Source: Bacteroidota bacterium (lineage in GTDB: Bacteria > Bacteroidota > Bacteroidia > Bacteroidales > Cfx3-03). From it: DNA of 64,000 nucleotides. The notes beneath the pieces are model-generated. The model made no database searches and was not told the DNA's origin. It saw only the letters and a list, made by a program, of their open reading frames with translations. Both the position numbers and the translations under genes were made by a program. Where the stretch lies: positions 1,975,787 to 2,039,786 of the forward strand of contig JACAUB010000001.1 of assembly GCA_013390605.1 (NCBI GenBank), written 5' to 3'. Shown in pieces: positions 18,019 to 26,868 of this stretch (its first letter is position 1; each line of letters starts with the position of its first letter).

Positions 18019-19209
18019 TCAAACGTTTTCCTTTTGAAATAATGCAGGAATCGTCTTTAAGATTATTAAAATATCTCCCCAGAAAGAATTATTTCTCGCA
18101 TATTGATTATCTAATTTCTTTCTTTCTTCTTCTGACATAGAACTTTTACCACGCTTATTCACTTGCCAAAGTCCAGTTATACCCGCTGGGCCAATAAACC
18201 GTTCACCCCACTCATCCGATGTTAACATTTCTGCTTCGTAAAGTGGTAACGGCCTATTTCCTACAATTGACATATCCCCTTTAAATACATTAATCAATTG
18301 TGGGAGTTCGTCTATCGAAGTATTTCGAAGAAAACGACCAACTTTTGTAACTCGAGGATCATCTTTTATTTTTATAAATGATGTTTTATTAAGCTCTTTT
18401 TTTGTCTCTAAATATTTTCGTTCACAAATTCGAATACCTTCAATAAATAAAATAGGAGAGCAAGGACGTCCTAAACCTTCACAAATAGGACAAATCGTAT
18501 CAACTTCAGTTAATTCTGGTTCAGTATCATTTTCATCAACATATTGATTTAAATGCATTAATTCTTTTAGTTTAGCATCAGCACCAGTATACATTGAACG
18601 AAATTTATAAAAGTTGAATACTTTATATCCAGTACCCACCCTTTTTGAAATATAAAATATGGGGCCTTTCGATTCAATCCGAATCATGATAGCTGTAGCA
18701 ATCAAAATTGGTGAAATAAAAATCAATGCCACACTTGCTACAAATATGTCAAATGACCGCTTTGCTATTGGTATTTTATAATCAGACGACTTGGTATTGT
18801 TTTCAACTTTTCCTTCATAGTTCAATTTATACCAATAGAGAAAATCAATTCTGGTTTTTATTTGCTCTAAATCAATTGGAACAGTAATAAAATCATCAAC
18901 CCGCTCAGTAAGCGCAGCTAATCTATTTACAGGATCTTCCTTATGGCTAATTACAATAAATGGTTGTTTCTGAATAATATTTTTTGAGTTAAACAGGGCA
19001 TGTATCTCAAAAGCATTTACACCTGGAGTATACATTTCACAAAAAACAGCATCAATTTCTTTTTTAGCAGAACTTAACCAACGAACAGCCGAAAGACTAT
19101 TCTCTTTAACTTCAACCGAAAAGAAAGTACTATCAGAAAGTAGCTTGATGATTGAAACATCACCACCAATGTACAAAATATTAAATTGATTTTTATGAGT
19201 AATCTCCAT
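18019..19209 (-). CDS. Polyprenyl-phosphate sugar-1-phosphate transferase with N-terminal pseudo-receiver domain
   Basis: The protein has 396 residues. Residues 8-125 fold like a response-regulator receiver but lack its chemistry: the acidic pair is Gly15-Gly16, the phospho-acceptor is Glu58 ('AVFCEMYTPG') and the conserved Lys is Val110 ('FITVPID'). Residues 148-396 are a bacterial sugar transferase (WcaJ/WbaP type): 'KRSFDIFVASVALIFISPI' with one membrane segment, 'ISKRVGTGYKVFNFYKFRSM', 'IDELPQLINVFKGDMSIVGNRPL' and 'GITGLWQVNKRG'. It also holds a four-cysteine insert (Cys240, 243, 250, 262). It should start repeat-unit synthesis by moving a sugar-1-phosphate to undecaprenyl phosphate. It is the second gene of the operon, 17 bases after a real receiver protein, and the two may interact. 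Confidence 0.92.
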   Translation of the reverse strand: MEITHKNQFNILYIGGDVSIIKLLSDSTFFSVEVKENSLSAVRWLSSAKKEIDAVFCEMYTPGVNAFEIHALFNSKNIIQKQPFIVISHKEDPVNRLAALTERVDDFITVPIDLEQIKTRIDFLYWYKLNYEGKVENNTKSSDYKIPIAKRSFDIFVASVALIFISPILIATAIMIRIESKGPIFYISKRVGTGYKVFNFYKFRSMYTGADAKLKELMHLNQYVDENDTEPELTEVDTICPICEGLGRPCSPILFIEGIRICERKYLETKKELNKTSFIKIKDDPRVTKVGRFLRNTSIDELPQLINVFKGDMSIVGNRPLPLYEAEMLTSDEWGERFIGPAGITGLWQVNKRGKSSMSEEERKKLDNQYARNNSFWGDILIILKTIPALFQKENV

Positions 19210-19226
19210 GAATTAGATTTTAGAGA

Positions 19227-19595
19227 TTATTTCCGAGATAACAATAATTCAATTCGAATAGCTAACTCCTCTGGATTAAATGGCTTAACCATATAATCAT
19301 TAGCACCAAGTTTTAGACATTTCACCTTTTCCGCGCTACTTTCTATTCCAGAAAGCATAATTAACGGAATATCTTTGAAGAAGCCACTTGATCTAACTTG
19401 TTTCACAAATTCATATCCATCAAGGTTAGGCATTTGAATATCAGCAACAATTAAATCTGGCATATTTCCTTCTTGAAGCCAAGATAATCCTTCCATACCA
19501 TCATTCTTTGATGTAACTTCATAGTCTTTGAGAAAATTTTCAAGCAAGACCCTGATGGTTCGTTCATCATCAATTACAAGTATCTTTTTCTTCAT
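19227..19595 (-). CDS. Stand-alone CheY-like response regulator
   Basis: The 122-residue protein is a single receiver domain with every key residue: Asp9-Asp10, phospho-acceptor Asp52 ('LIVADIQMPNLDG'), Ser82 ('IMLSGIES') and Lys104 ('YMVKPFNPEE'). There is no output domain and no histidine kinase nearby, so the signal must come from elsewhere and act by protein contact. It is the promoter-proximal gene of the polysaccharide operon, which suggests control of the transferase or the export complex by phosphorylation. Confidence 0.93.
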   Translation of the reverse strand: MKKKILVIDDERTIRVLLENFLKDYEVTSKNDGMEGLSWLQEGNMPDLIVADIQMPNLDGYEFVKQVRSSGFFKDIPLIMLSGIESSAEKVKCLKLGANDYMVKPFNPEELAIRIELLLSRK

Positions 19596-19639
19596 AGGTG
19601 AAATGCCAGTAATTTAGGTACAATAAATTTTTCCGAGTG

Positions 19640-19669
19640 CAAATATAAGCATTAATAAATGTTTCGCAA
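19640..19669 (-). promoter_or_regulatory. Bacteroidota-type promoter of the polysaccharide operon
   Basis: Read on the minus strand, TTG (19667-19669) is followed by a 19-base spacer and TATATTTG (19640-19647). This is a full match to the known Bacteroidota sigma-70 consensus TTTG/TTG-N19-21-TAnnTTTG. Transcription would start near 19633, giving a ~38-base leader before the response-regulator ATG at 19595. Confidence 0.75.
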
Positions 19670-19859
19670 GTATAGCTTTATCATGATAGGCTTTTAAACG
19701 ATATCTTTTGATTGTTAAATGCAGCACCGAAAACTTAACGGAATAAATTTACAATTGTTTATAACAATAAACTATATTTCTCGAAAAAATAATTAACATT
19801 ATTTGATTTTTTACAAACATATTCATATTATTTTTCATAAATACGAATGTGTTTGATTT

Positions 19860-21890
19860 TCAATGTTTTGTTTCGCTAATCATTTTTTGATATCCAAACA
19901 TTTCATCCCGTAATCTTGCTGCTTCAATAAAATCAAGTTCTTTTACTGCCTTTTCCATCGCTTTTCTTGATTGATTTATGAGCTTCTGAAGCTGTTCTTT
20001 ATTCATATAATGGACAATTGGATCAGCAGCGACATCCATTTCTTCATTTTCAATATAAGCAACCGGAGCTTTGGCTTTAGAATCGGCTACTGATGTTTGT
20101 CCCAATATACTTTCTTTGCTTCTGATTATTTGACGAGGAATGATCCCAAACTTTTCATTGTATGACGTTTGTTTAATTCTTCTTCTATTTGTCTCATCAA
20201 TAGTTCGTTGCATACTTTGAGTTATTACGTCTGCATACATTATAACTTTGCTATTTACATTTCGGGCTGCTCTTCCTGCTGTTTGTGTCAACGATCGTTC
20301 AGATCTCAAAAATCCCTCTTTATCAGCATCTAAAATAGCAACCAACGATACTTCAGGTAAATCAAGTCCCTCTCTTAATAAATTGACTCCTATTAAAACA
20401 TCATAAATTCCCAGTCTTAAGTCACGTAATATCTCAACACGTTCCAGGGTATCAACGTCGCTATGTATATAACGACAATTTATTCCTAGACGCGAAAAAT
20501 AACTACTGAGTTCTTCGGCCATTCGTTTTGTAAGAGTAGTTACTAATATTCGTTCATTTCTTTTAATCGTAATATCAATTTCTTCTAATAAATCATCTAT
20601 TTGGTTTTCGATAGGGCGAACAACAATGATCGGATCTAGCAATCCTGTAGGTCGGATCAACTGTTCAACTACAACTCCTTCACTTTGTTGCAATTCATAT
20701 TCGGCAGGAGTGGCACTTACATAAATGATTTGGTTAAACATTGTTTCAAATTCAGGAAACTTAAGTGGTCGATTATCCATTGCTGAGGGTAGCCGAAAAC
20801 CGTACTCTACCAATGTTTGTTTACGCGAACGATCGCCTCCATACATAGCCCTAATCTGAGGAATGGTAACATGACTTTCATCTATCACCATTAAAAAATC
20901 CTTTGGAAAATAATCAATCAAGCAAAATGGTCTGGAACCAGTTGAACGCCCATCAAAATAGCGCGAATAATTTTCAATGCCAGAACAGTATCCAAGTTCT
21001 CTCATCATTTCCAAATCATAACTAACTCGATCTTCTAAACGTCTGGCTTCTTCGTGCTTCCCTATTTCATTGAAATAATCTACCTGTTTTACCATATCAT
21101 CCTGAATGGCTACGAGCGAATGTTTCATTTTTTCCTTCGAAGTAACAAAAATATTCGCCGGATATATCGAGACATTTTCAAGTACTTCAATTCTAAGTCC
21201 ATCAGTTACATTAAATGATTCGATAGTATCAATTTCATCACCCCAAAAGACAATTCTATAACCAATATCAGCATAGGCCGGAAATACTTCAACGGTATCG
21301 CCACGAACTCGAAATTGTCCATGTGTAAGCTCTAATTCTGTACGGGCATATAATCCATCGACAAGGCCATATAATAATTGATTTCTTGATATTATTTGAC
21401 CCGCTTTTAATCTGATAACATTATTATTAAAATCTTCTGGATTTCCAATACCATAAATACATGATACCGAAGCAACAACAATGACATCGTTTCTTCCGGA
21501 TAACAAAGCACTACTTGTACTCAGTCGTAATTTCTCAATTTCCTCATTAATTGATAAATCTTTTTCGATATACGTATTTGTTGATGGAATAAAGGCTTCA
21601 GGTTGATAATAATCATAATATGAGACAAAATATTCGACTTTATTATCGGGAAAGAACTGCTTAAATTCACCGTAGAGTTGAGCTGCCAGGGTTTTATTAT
21701 GACTGAGAATCAAGGCTGGTCTATTAATTTCTTGTATTACATTAGCTATTGTGAAAGTTTTACCTGAACCGGTTACACCCAATAATGTTTGTGCCATGTC
21801 GCCTCTTGTAAGACCTTCAACTAATTGACGAATAGCTTCTGGCTGATCACCAGTCGGTAAATATTCTGATGTAAGATTAAATTTACTCAT
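19860..21890 (-). CDS. uvrB: Excinuclease ABC subunit B
   Basis: The 676-residue protein is full length for UvrB. It shows the Walker A 'LLGVTGSGKTFTIANV', the damage-binding beta-hairpin region 'YFVSYYDYYQPEAFIPSTNTYIEKD', helicase motifs 'MVIDESHVTIPQIRAMYGGDRSRK' and 'QTAGRAARN', and a C-terminal UVR motif ('LQKLINQSRKAMEKAVKELDFIEAARLRDEM') that contacts UvrC. With UvrA it verifies DNA damage and loads UvrC for nucleotide excision repair. It appears to be a single-gene unit with a candidate -7 element at 21917-21924. Confidence 0.98.
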   Translation of the reverse strand: MSKFNLTSEYLPTGDQPEAIRQLVEGLTRGDMAQTLLGVTGSGKTFTIANVIQEINRPALILSHNKTLAAQLYGEFKQFFPDNKVEYFVSYYDYYQPEAFIPSTNTYIEKDLSINEEIEKLRLSTSSALLSGRNDVIVVASVSCIYGIGNPEDFNNNVIRLKAGQIISRNQLLYGLVDGLYARTELELTHGQFRVRGDTVEVFPAYADIGYRIVFWGDEIDTIESFNVTDGLRIEVLENVSIYPANIFVTSKEKMKHSLVAIQDDMVKQVDYFNEIGKHEEARRLEDRVSYDLEMMRELGYCSGIENYSRYFDGRSTGSRPFCLIDYFPKDFLMVIDESHVTIPQIRAMYGGDRSRKQTLVEYGFRLPSAMDNRPLKFPEFETMFNQIIYVSATPAEYELQQSEGVVVEQLIRPTGLLDPIIVVRPIENQIDDLLEEIDITIKRNERILVTTLTKRMAEELSSYFSRLGINCRYIHSDVDTLERVEILRDLRLGIYDVLIGVNLLREGLDLPEVSLVAILDADKEGFLRSERSLTQTAGRAARNVNSKVIMYADVITQSMQRTIDETNRRRIKQTSYNEKFGIIPRQIIRSKESILGQTSVADSKAKAPVAYIENEEMDVAADPIVHYMNKEQLQKLINQSRKAMEKAVKELDFIEAARLRDEMFGYQKMISETKH

Positions 21891-21916
21891 AGGTAATTAT
21901 TTTTGTAACAAGACTC

Positions 21917-21924
21917 CAAAGATA
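21917..21924 (-). promoter_or_regulatory. Candidate uvrB -7 element
   Basis: TATCTTTG on the minus strand matches TAnnTTTG exactly and lies ~27 bases before the uvrB ATG. The upstream -33 partner is only TTTA, so support is moderate. Confidence 0.45.
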
Positions 21925-22341
21925 ATCCTTATGGATTGGTCTTAAATAATCAGATTTATTTTTTTTCTTCAAAAAGGTCCTGTATCTTTTAAGAAAAAGC
22001 AAACAAATTATTATAAAAAAAGTTGACAATAAATCATGTCACTATTTTTTACATGAAATAAAAAAACAATTTTTATAAACCTTATTAATTGGATACCAAC
22101 CACAAAAATTGTATTATCGTATTCAAATCTTTTTTTTCAAAATATTCATAGCCTTTTTTTGGATTTCAGATAGAAAGAAATCCGAAACTAAAAATAATAT
22201 AAGTTGATCATTTAACGTTCTTGAATCATTGTAAAAGAGATCATCGTAGTATACTTTCTGTCGAATTTTAAAATTCTCTTTTCGTTTTTCTTTTCTGATT
22301 CTAACCAAAGCCTAATACAGCATTAGGAGTTGATTTGGGTT

Positions 22342-22373
22342 AGATTAGGATATGATTAGAGTCAGATTAGGAT
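22342..22373. repeat. Short direct repeats of AGATTAGGAT
   Basis: AGATTAGGAT occurs at 22342-22351 and 22364-22373 (22-base period), with further related TTAGA/GATTAG words around it. Similar TTAGGATT words occur twice, on the other strand, in the argC-argG gap near 41080-41120. The function is unknown. Confidence 0.45.
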
Positions 22374-22698
22374 TAGACCATCCGCATCGATTGATTATCA
22401 GGTAAATATAAAAGTGGTTTAAGGGAATATTTAAGTTAGTTTTTCTTTATCTAAATGCAAAAAAGATGCTATCAGATAGAATTAGCCGGCTTTAAAAAAA
22501 ACGGTTACCCAAAGTAAATTCGTAAATAACTATCCAGTTATCATAATAAAATTGCCGATAACTTATAACTGATAAGTTTCACACAAAAATACTTTTTTAT
22601 TGGTAGATCATTAATTTATTGATTGAATAGTTTGCTTTGAACTCTTCAATCAAAGAAATCGGATTATTTATTATATTATCAATAGATGTCATTCTATT

Positions 22699-23838
22699 TT
22701 ATTTATGGATAGTTTCTTCAAATGACTGAAAAACAGCTGTCACCATATTATGATCAGAAGCTTTTGTCGGATGAATTTGAATATTAAGACTATGCAATTT
22801 TTCACTATGTAAAATATAATCGATTCTAAAAGGATATTTACTTTGATTATAGGTTTTTGCAATACCAGATCCAAACGATTTAAAAGGATCTTTCAAATTC
22901 TTTGCTATTGTATGATATGTATAAGATGCAGGCGTATCATTAAAGTCTCCACAAAGAATTACTGGATATGGCGATTCTTTAATGTTCGCAGCAATTAATC
23001 TGGCCTCGGGAGCTCTTCGCTTAAAAGCCCATCTTAATTTCCATGCTATCCTTCGTGAATTGCTTTTTATCTTACCCTCATCCATCTTGCTATACGCTGT
23101 TGGAGTGGTAAGTATAATCTTATCTTCGTCAAATAATTGATATGATTGTAAATGAATTGAAAAAACGCGTATGACTTCTGTATCACATTGTATGTCTGCA
23201 TACATACCAATATATTCATCTTCAAACTTTATCCATTTTGAGTTTATGATTGGATATATAGAATAAATAGCTAAGCCCGAAGCTCCATCAGGAATGGTAT
23301 AGTCAAAATAATTTCTATATTCAAAATAGGGGAGATGTAAGATTTCTTTTAACGATTTAGTACTGTATTTTCCAGTGTAAGGTAAATTAAAATCCTGAAA
23401 ACAAACAACTTGAGGCTTTTCACTCTCTATAAAGTTAAATGTATGTTGATGAAATTCATTAGCCTTTTCGCCCTCGGGTACAAAAAAACCTCGCGTATTG
23501 AAAGTCATCACTTTGATTGAAGTGGAAGCTATTTTCTTTTCTGGCCTGAAACTAAAATTAAAATGATTTAAAAAAGAAGAGAAGCCTAAAAGTAAAGGTA
23601 GAATTGAAACAAACCAAAACTTTCTACGCAATAAAACCCAGATAATAGTAAAACCAATATTAACAATGAATATGGGTAAAAAAATTAAACCAAAGAAACT
23701 AAACACCCAAACTTGATCAGGAGGAATTATTGAAGCAAGAAGTGCAAAAATCAAAGCCAACACTGCTAGAATATGACAGAAAAAAAATAATCTGATTAAA
23801 AGTTCCTGAAAGTTAAATTTCTTTTTTTTAGTTGCCAT
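22699..23838 (-). CDS. Membrane-anchored endonuclease/exonuclease/phosphatase family protein (copy 1)
   Basis: The 379-residue protein has two to three N-terminal membrane segments (about 12-90) followed by an EEP (DNase I-like) domain: 'IKVMTFNTRGFF', 'VCFQDFN', 'YPVILCGDFNDTPASYTYHTI', 'FRIDYILHS' and 'ASDHNMVTAVF'. The metal and His residues (D-x-N, S-D-H) are present, so it should be active. Family members cleave nucleic acids, phospholipid headgroups or phosphoesters, and the substrate cannot be read. It is a paralogue of the next gene, 4 bases away, and ends the mutL-rhomboid operon. A third relative starts beyond the right window edge. Confidence 0.88.
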   Translation of the reverse strand: MATKKKKFNFQELLIRLFFFCHILAVLALIFALLASIIPPDQVWVFSFFGLIFLPIFIVNIGFTIIWVLLRRKFWFVSILPLLLGFSSFLNHFNFSFRPEKKIASTSIKVMTFNTRGFFVPEGEKANEFHQHTFNFIESEKPQVVCFQDFNLPYTGKYSTKSLKEILHLPYFEYRNYFDYTIPDGASGLAIYSIYPIINSKWIKFEDEYIGMYADIQCDTEVIRVFSIHLQSYQLFDEDKIILTTPTAYSKMDEGKIKSNSRRIAWKLRWAFKRRAPEARLIAANIKESPYPVILCGDFNDTPASYTYHTIAKNLKDPFKSFGSGIAKTYNQSKYPFRIDYILHSEKLHSLNIQIHPTKASDHNMVTAVFQSFEETIHK

Positions 23839-23842
23839 TACT

Positions 23843-24988
23843 TTATCGTTTTCGAACTAATGTTGTTGTTATTGGAAAATGATCAGATAAATCTTCTCTT
23901 ATGACATCATAATGAACTGATTGAAACAACTTCTTGCTGTGCAGTATATAATCAATTCGCAATGGAATGAATAAATTGGGATAAGTACTGCTTAATCCTG
24001 AACCTGATTCACAAAAAGAGTCATCTAATTCTTCAATTATCCGGTTATAAACAAAAGAAGCCGGAGTGTCATTGAAATCACCACATAGAATTACGGGGTA
24101 AGGAGATGCAGAAACATAAAGTTTTACCAATTCTACCTGTTCTGCTCGACGTGAAAATGCTACACCTAGTTTGGAATAAATTCGTTTGACTAATTCAAAA
24201 AGATCTTGACGTTCCGGATGTGGATTTGTCAAATCATTCATAAAAAGATAATCCTCTTGTCCAAAATGAATAGATTCAAAATGGATATTAAAGATTCTCA
24301 TCGTATCATTACCTTTACAAAAGTCAGCGTATTGAAAATAATTATTTAAGCTGTTTTTAAATGTAATACGTTGTTTATTAAAAAGAGGGTACTTACAATA
24401 GATTGCCATACCCCATTCTTTTTCACCATTAAAAGTCTTGAAGTTTGCAACATAATTGTAATTCAGGCTATCAATCCTTCTTAAAGTGTCTTTTACGTCA
24501 AATCCCTTCTCTTTATTTGAATAATATTCCTGCATGCAAAGAAGATCAGGGTTTTGTTCGCTTATCATTTTGAATATTCTACTTCGCGTTTTGTATTTTT
24601 TCTCTGATTTCCATTGGTATAAATCAAATAAGCGAACATTAAATGACATAATTCGTAGGGTATCAGTATAATTAATTTTATTTTCAGTTTTCCAAAAACG
24701 AAAATGAGTGCCTATATGTCCCCAACTAAAAACAACAACTAATAGCGAACCTATCACCCATTTTCGTAATAAAAAGATCCAAAAGAAAATAAATAAGATA
24801 TTTACTAGAAGAAGAGGAATATGTGCAAGACCTAAGAATGCAGGAAACCAAAAATCCGCAGGACTAATAATACCAGCCAAATCAGATAGAATTAGTGCTA
24901 TAGCTGCAATAAAATTAACTATTAACACTAATTTTTCTGGAATACGAGTCCTTATTCGATTGATGTTCTTTTTTATTTCCTGCTTCAC
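23843..24988 (-). CDS. Membrane-anchored endonuclease/exonuclease/phosphatase family protein (copy 2)
   Basis: The 381-residue paralogue of the gene at 22699 has the same layout: N-terminal membrane helices (about 18-90), then 'LRIMSFNVRLFDLYQWK', 'DLLCMQEYYSN', 'FNIHFESIHFG', 'YPVILCGDFNDTPASFVYNRI', 'LRIDYILHSKKLF' and 'LSDHFPITTTL'. The catalytic D-x-N and SDH motifs are intact. It sits two bases after the rhomboid gene at 24991. The tandem arrangement in one operon is typical of Bacteroidota. Confidence 0.88.
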   Translation of the reverse strand: MKQEIKKNINRIRTRIPEKLVLIVNFIAAIALILSDLAGIISPADFWFPAFLGLAHIPLLLVNILFIFFWIFLLRKWVIGSLLVVVFSWGHIGTHFRFWKTENKINYTDTLRIMSFNVRLFDLYQWKSEKKYKTRSRIFKMISEQNPDLLCMQEYYSNKEKGFDVKDTLRRIDSLNYNYVANFKTFNGEKEWGMAIYCKYPLFNKQRITFKNSLNNYFQYADFCKGNDTMRIFNIHFESIHFGQEDYLFMNDLTNPHPERQDLFELVKRIYSKLGVAFSRRAEQVELVKLYVSASPYPVILCGDFNDTPASFVYNRIIEELDDSFCESGSGLSSTYPNLFIPLRIDYILHSKKLFQSVHYDVIREDLSDHFPITTTLVRKR

Positions 24989-24990
24989 TT

Positions 24991-25938
24991 TTAATTTTTT
25001 GGATTCGTCTTACTCGATTTAAATAAAAGTGCTTTTTCTTCTTTAGTAAGGCTGGTATAGCCAGACTTTGAAATCTTATCTAAAATAATATCAATTTTTT
25101 CCTGTTCAATTTTTTTATTATAATTATATTGTTCATCTGTAACAGGATGTTGATTATGATAAACTTTAAATTTAGTCTTCTTCCCAAAGCTAAAAGTGTT
25201 TTTCATTTGCTGAATTATTTTACTGAGTACTCCACTTTTATTTTGTTGTTTTAAATAAAGTAATGAATAAATTGCCCCCCAAGCCATTCCTCCTAAGTGA
25301 GAAATTTCTCCACCCGCATTATCCGATTTAATCAACAAAAAATCAATTACTACAGTAAAAATCGCAATATGTTTTAGCTTTATTTTTCCAATAAATAGGA
25401 GTGTTAGTGAATAATCAGGCATTAGTGTTGCAATTGCAGCAACAACAGCCATAATAGATGCGGAAGCACCAAGAGCAAAAGAATTGCCTATGGTTACATT
25501 AAATACTGGGAACAAATTATATGCTAGAATATAAAAAAATGCTCCTGTAATACCTCCAAGAATATAAACCCAGAGCAACTGTTTTCCGTTGAGATAATCC
25601 AGAAATATTTTTCCAAACCAAAACAACCATAGCATATTAAATAAAATATGGAAAAAATCTACATGAATAAACATGTAGGTAATTAAAGACCATGGTTGTA
25701 TTAATAAATGATTAAGTGATGCTGGAACAGAGAGATTCTGAACTATCTGTAGAAAAAAGATAGAATCATTGAGACCAGGGTTTGATACTAGCCATAGAAT
25801 AACCCGTATAATACTTAAAACAAGCCATGCAATCGCATTTATTTCTATTAATCTTGCTAATGCCGGGTATTGATGTTTAAAACCTTTCCATCTCTCCGCA
25901 AGAGTTAAATGTGAACTGAAATTAGGTCCAAAAGTCAT
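24991..25938 (-). CDS. Rhomboid-family intramembrane serine protease (copy 1)
   Basis: The 315-residue protein has six or so membrane helices. Signature parts are 'WSLITYMFIHVDFFHILFNMLWLFWFG' (the His/Asn loop region), the serine motif 'NSFALGASASIMA' (G-A-S-A) and the His helix 'GGEISHLGGMAWGAIYSLLYL'. It should cleave transmembrane substrates in the lipid phase. The C-terminal ~90 residues are a soluble, Lys-rich tail ending in a motif ('KIDIILDKISKSGYTSLTKEEKALLFKSSK') common in Bacteroidota rhomboids. The gene overlaps its paralogue upstream by 17 bases. Confidence 0.93.
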   Translation of the reverse strand: MTFGPNFSSHLTLAERWKGFKHQYPALARLIEINAIAWLVLSIIRVILWLVSNPGLNDSIFFLQIVQNLSVPASLNHLLIQPWSLITYMFIHVDFFHILFNMLWLFWFGKIFLDYLNGKQLLWVYILGGITGAFFYILAYNLFPVFNVTIGNSFALGASASIMAVVAAIATLMPDYSLTLLFIGKIKLKHIAIFTVVIDFLLIKSDNAGGEISHLGGMAWGAIYSLLYLKQQNKSGVLSKIIQQMKNTFSFGKKTKFKVYHNQHPVTDEQYNYNKKIEQEKIDIILDKISKSGYTSLTKEEKALLFKSSKTNPKN

Positions 25939-26788
25939 TTTTCCTCCTATCTGTTTTCTTCCAATATAAGATCAAGATCAAGCCAAAAATCATTCCCCCT
26001 AAGTGTGCAAAATGTGCTACGCCGCTTCCTTGATTAAAGAAACCGGAATAGAGCTCTATGCCTCCATATAAAATCACAAACCATTTCGCTTTAATTGGAA
26101 TAAAGAAATATAAATAAATTACTGTATTTGGAAAAAGCATACCAAAAGCAAGTAGTATTCCAAATACTGCTCCTGACGCACCAATAACAACAGGGGCATT
26201 TAATAGCTCTGCTTTATATTGTTGCATAAATTCTACAGCAAGCTGCGTGGCTTGAATGTCGCCTTTTGATAATGTTTCATTAAATTGAGGTACAAAGGCA
26301 TTAAAGTGTTGTATCATGTCTTTGTCTATCAATTTGAAATTAGGTGAGTTTCTAAAATCAGTAAAAGAAGCTAAAGATGGATGTGCCAAAAAAGCATTTA
26401 TAGCATCAATAGAAGGCGAATATTGAAAATACCAAATTAAGTAATGAAAAATTGCAGCACCTATTCCGGTAAAAATATAGTAAAATAAGAATTTTTTCGA
26501 TCCCCATACATTTTCTAAAAGATAACCAAACATCCATAAAGCAAACATATTAAATAGAATGTGTGTAAAGTTTGAGGGGTCGTGCATAAACATATAGGTT
26601 ACAAACTGCCAAGGTTTGAAGTCGGGAGCAGACCAATAATGTAAACCTAAATAATTTACTAAATCGATATGAAAAGCATTACCAAATGCAAATGTTGCTA
26701 AATAAAAAACCCCATTTAAAATCAAGAGGTTTTTAACAACCGGAGGGAGAATACTAAATCCTTGCGGACTGTATTGAGATTGATTCAT
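25922..26788 (-). CDS. Rhomboid-family intramembrane serine protease (copy 2)
   Basis: The 288-residue protein shows 'WQFVTYMFMHDPSNFTHILFNMFALWMFG', the serine motif 'VVIGASGAVFGILLAFGMLFP' (GASG) and 'SGVAHFAHLGGMIFGLIL', so Ser and His of the catalytic dyad are present. About 70 residues between the second and third helices form a soluble insert ('SPSIDAINAFLAHPSLASFT...'). It begins about 80 bases downstream of mutL and overlaps the next rhomboid gene, in a mutL-rhomboid-rhomboid-EEP-EEP unit. Confidence 0.93.
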   Translation of the reverse strand: MNQSQYSPQGFSILPPVVKNLLILNGVFYLATFAFGNAFHIDLVNYLGLHYWSAPDFKPWQFVTYMFMHDPSNFTHILFNMFALWMFGYLLENVWGSKKFLFYYIFTGIGAAIFHYLIWYFQYSPSIDAINAFLAHPSLASFTDFRNSPNFKLIDKDMIQHFNAFVPQFNETLSKGDIQATQLAVEFMQQYKAELLNAPVVIGASGAVFGILLAFGMLFPNTVIYLYFFIPIKAKWFVILYGGIELYSGFFNQGSGVAHFAHLGGMIFGLILILYWKKTDRRKNDFWT

Positions 26789-26868
26789 AGTTTATTAATT
26801 CATTTATTAGTATTGAAAGTCAGATATATAACAAAATATTATTACACTTAACCTAGTACAATTTATTT

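Larger units (their letters stand above)
21891..22698. other. Long intergenic region between uvrB and the EEP-rhomboid-mutL operon
   Basis: These ~800 bases hold no convincing gene. Visible items are the candidate uvrB -7 element, a short imperfect repeat cluster with AGATTAGGAT twice (22342-22373) beside a small CCTAAT/ATTAGG hairpin, and a 9-bp inverted repeat TTGATTGAA/TTCAATCAA (22619-22627 and 22645-22653) just after the stop of the minus-strand gene at 22699, which may help end that operon. A 61-codon open frame at 22123-22308 has no recognisable features and was not called. Confidence 0.6.

Noticed and set aside
22123..22308. 61-codon open frame on the minus strand
   Set aside because: Lys/Ile-rich, low-complexity product with no signal, domain or clear ribosome site; such frames are expected by chance in AT-rich gaps.
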